DNA of 64,000 nt from NCBI GenBank assembly GCA_029239875.1, contig JARBUD010000002.1:297549-361548 (forward strand), in the 5' to 3' direction. Position 1 is the stretch's first letter; each line of letters begins with the position of its first letter. Positions 63,128 through 64,000 of the stretch are shown here, piece by piece. The DNA is from Xanthobacteraceae bacterium (GTDB lineage Bacteria > Pseudomonadota > Alphaproteobacteria > Rhizobiales > Xanthobacteraceae). The notes under the pieces are model-generated. The model saw nothing but the letters and a program-made list of their open reading frames with translations, did no database searches and was not told the origin of the DNA. A program made the translations under genes and the position numbers.

Positions 63128-64000
63128 GTGACCGCCGCCGCCCCCGCCGCGCATGTTCCACCGCCCAACGGGCGCAGCCTGTTCATCGTCGGGCTCGGCG
63201 TCGGCCAAGTCTGCTCCTGGGGCACGCTCTATTACAGCTTCCCGCAGATCGCCCAGGCGATGAGCCTGGAGCTCGGCTGGTCCAAGGCCGAGCTCTACGG
63301 CGCGGCGACGCTTGGCCTCGCGCTCGGCGGCCTCGCCGCCTATCCGGTCGGCGCCGGCATCGACCGCGGCTATGGCCGGCCGATCATGGCCGGCGGCTCG
63401 CTGCTGGCGGGGCTGCTCTTCATCCTCTGGGCGCATGTGGACAGCATGGCGCTGTTCTATGTCGCGGTGGCCGGCATCGGCGCCATGCAGGCGGCGACGC
63501 TGTACGATCCCGCCTTCGCGGTGATCGCGCGGCGCGCCGGCCCGCTCAACGCCCGGCCCGGCATCACCGCGCTGACCCTGTGGGGCGGCTTCGCCTCCAC
63601 CGTGTTCATCCCGCTGATCCAGCTCCTGCTCGACAATGTCGGCTGGCGCGACACGCTGCTCGTGCTCGGCGCGGTCAACATCCTGATCTGCGGGACGGTG
63701 AACTTCCTTTCCATCGACCCGTCGCTCGACGCCGCCCCGCCGCGCGTGGCGGGCGCTCCCGCGCCGGGCCGTGGGGCGGTCGCCGAGGCGCTGCGCCAGC
63801 CGGTGTTCTGGGCGCTGGCGGCGGCCTTCACCGCCTATGCGGCGATGTTCTCCGGCTTCACCTTCCACCTCTACCCGCTGCTGGTGGAGCGCGGCTTCGA
63901 TACGGCGAGCGTGGTCAGCGCCATCGCGCTGATCGGCCCGGCGCAGGTGGCCGGGCGCGTCGCCGTCTCGGTGCTGGCGCCGCGGGTGCCGGTACGCGTG
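63128..64000 (+). CDS. Major facilitator superfamily transporter (partial; C-terminus beyond window)
   Basis: The first 291 residues of an MFS carrier are inside the window, starting at GTG 63128. It has about eight hydrophobic helices so far, with the LGLALGGLAAYPVGAGIDRGYGR segment matching the GxxxDRxGrr loop, and a central cytoplasmic loop (DAAPPRVAGAPAPGRG). The gap to the amidohydrolase is 13 bases, so they are probably one operon; the carrier might import the amidohydrolase's substrate. The substrate is unknown. Confidence 0.85.
   Translation, partial: MTAAAPAAHVPPPNGRSLFIVGLGVGQVCSWGTLYYSFPQIAQAMSLELGWSKAELYGAATLGLALGGLAAYPVGAGIDRGYGRPIMAGGSLLAGLLFILWAHVDSMALFYVAVAGIGAMQAATLYDPAFAVIARRAGPLNARPGITALTLWGGFASTVFIPLIQLLLDNVGWRDTLLVLGAVNILICGTVNFLSIDPSLDAAPPRVAGAPAPGRGAVAEALRQPVFWALAAAFTAYAAMFSGFTFHLYPLLVERGFDTASVVSAIALIGPAQVAGRVAVSVLAPRVPVRV

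Overview
The window is a G+C-rich, gene-dense bacterial chromosome segment of about 70 protein genes. It carries no tRNA, rRNA, CRISPR array, insertion sequence or prophage that I can support. Gene order and sequence style point to Alphaproteobacteria, order Hyphomicrobiales (Rhizobiales). Indicators are sppA-ihfB-lapA and trpFBA-accD-folC, the miaB-phoH-ybeY-corC-lnt-xre-metK-trmB run, an AccD without its zinc-ribbon cysteines, and EcfG-type stress promoters. A Xanthobacteraceae-like genome (Ancylobacter/Starkeya/Xanthobacter) is my guess, not something the sequence proves.

Layout. 1-5 kb: tadA (partial), rluB with a very long disordered tail, rsmD, an alpha/beta hydrolase, and infC with an AUU start. 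5-16.5 kb: folC, accD, trpA, trpB and trpF on the minus strand. They are separated from the related lapA-ihfB-sppA block by a plus-strand sulfate importer (sbp-cysT-cysW, no cysA) and an ornithine cyclodeaminase homologue. 16.7-21 kb: a three-gene phosphonate fragment (phnM, DUF1045, hexapeptide transferase) behind a gamma-glutamyltransferase. 21-24.4 kb: a long leader, ornithine decarboxylase, a GNAT acetyltransferase and OsmC/Ohr. 24.6-27.2 kb: a coupled operon of ygfZ, tag, an HD hydrolase and a Cys-X5-Arg phosphatase. 27.4-34.5 kb: cytochrome c, L,D-transpeptidase, MFS transporter, a secreted four-cysteine protein, DoxX, a large TPR protein, and a YqjE/YqjD-like membrane pair. 34.5-43.1 kb: trmB, metK, xre, lnt, corC, ybeY, phoH and miaB. 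43.4-50 kb: plsC, fur, rimI, tsaB, nfu, usp, trpS and murJ. 50-54.4 kb: a PfkB kinase, DUF2076, Bax inhibitor-1, and an anti-sigma/ECF sigma pair. 54.5-61.7 kb: a stress island. 61.9-64 kb: an M20 amidohydrolase and a partial MFS transporter.

The most interesting theme is the stress island. Sequences matching the EcfG general-stress promoter (GGAAC, 16-17 bases, then CGTT or GGTT) lie just upstream of five transcription units: the YqjD-like gene (34.5 kb), an apparently circularly permuted ROK kinase (54.4 kb), an iron-permease-like gene (56.2 kb), a YciE/DUF892 gene (58.3 kb), and a phospholipase D-VTT fusion (61.8 kb) that heads an operon with an endonuclease/exonuclease/phosphatase-family gene and a Pro/Asp-rich protein.

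Three families of dispersed palindromic repeats of about 90-110 bp (A: TCATCCTGAGG; B: GTCATCCCGG; C: GTCATGGCCGGGC) fill many intergenic gaps. Many genes start at TTG, GTG or ATT codons that are supported by a well-placed Shine-Dalgarno sequence, often within 4-base stop/start overlaps.
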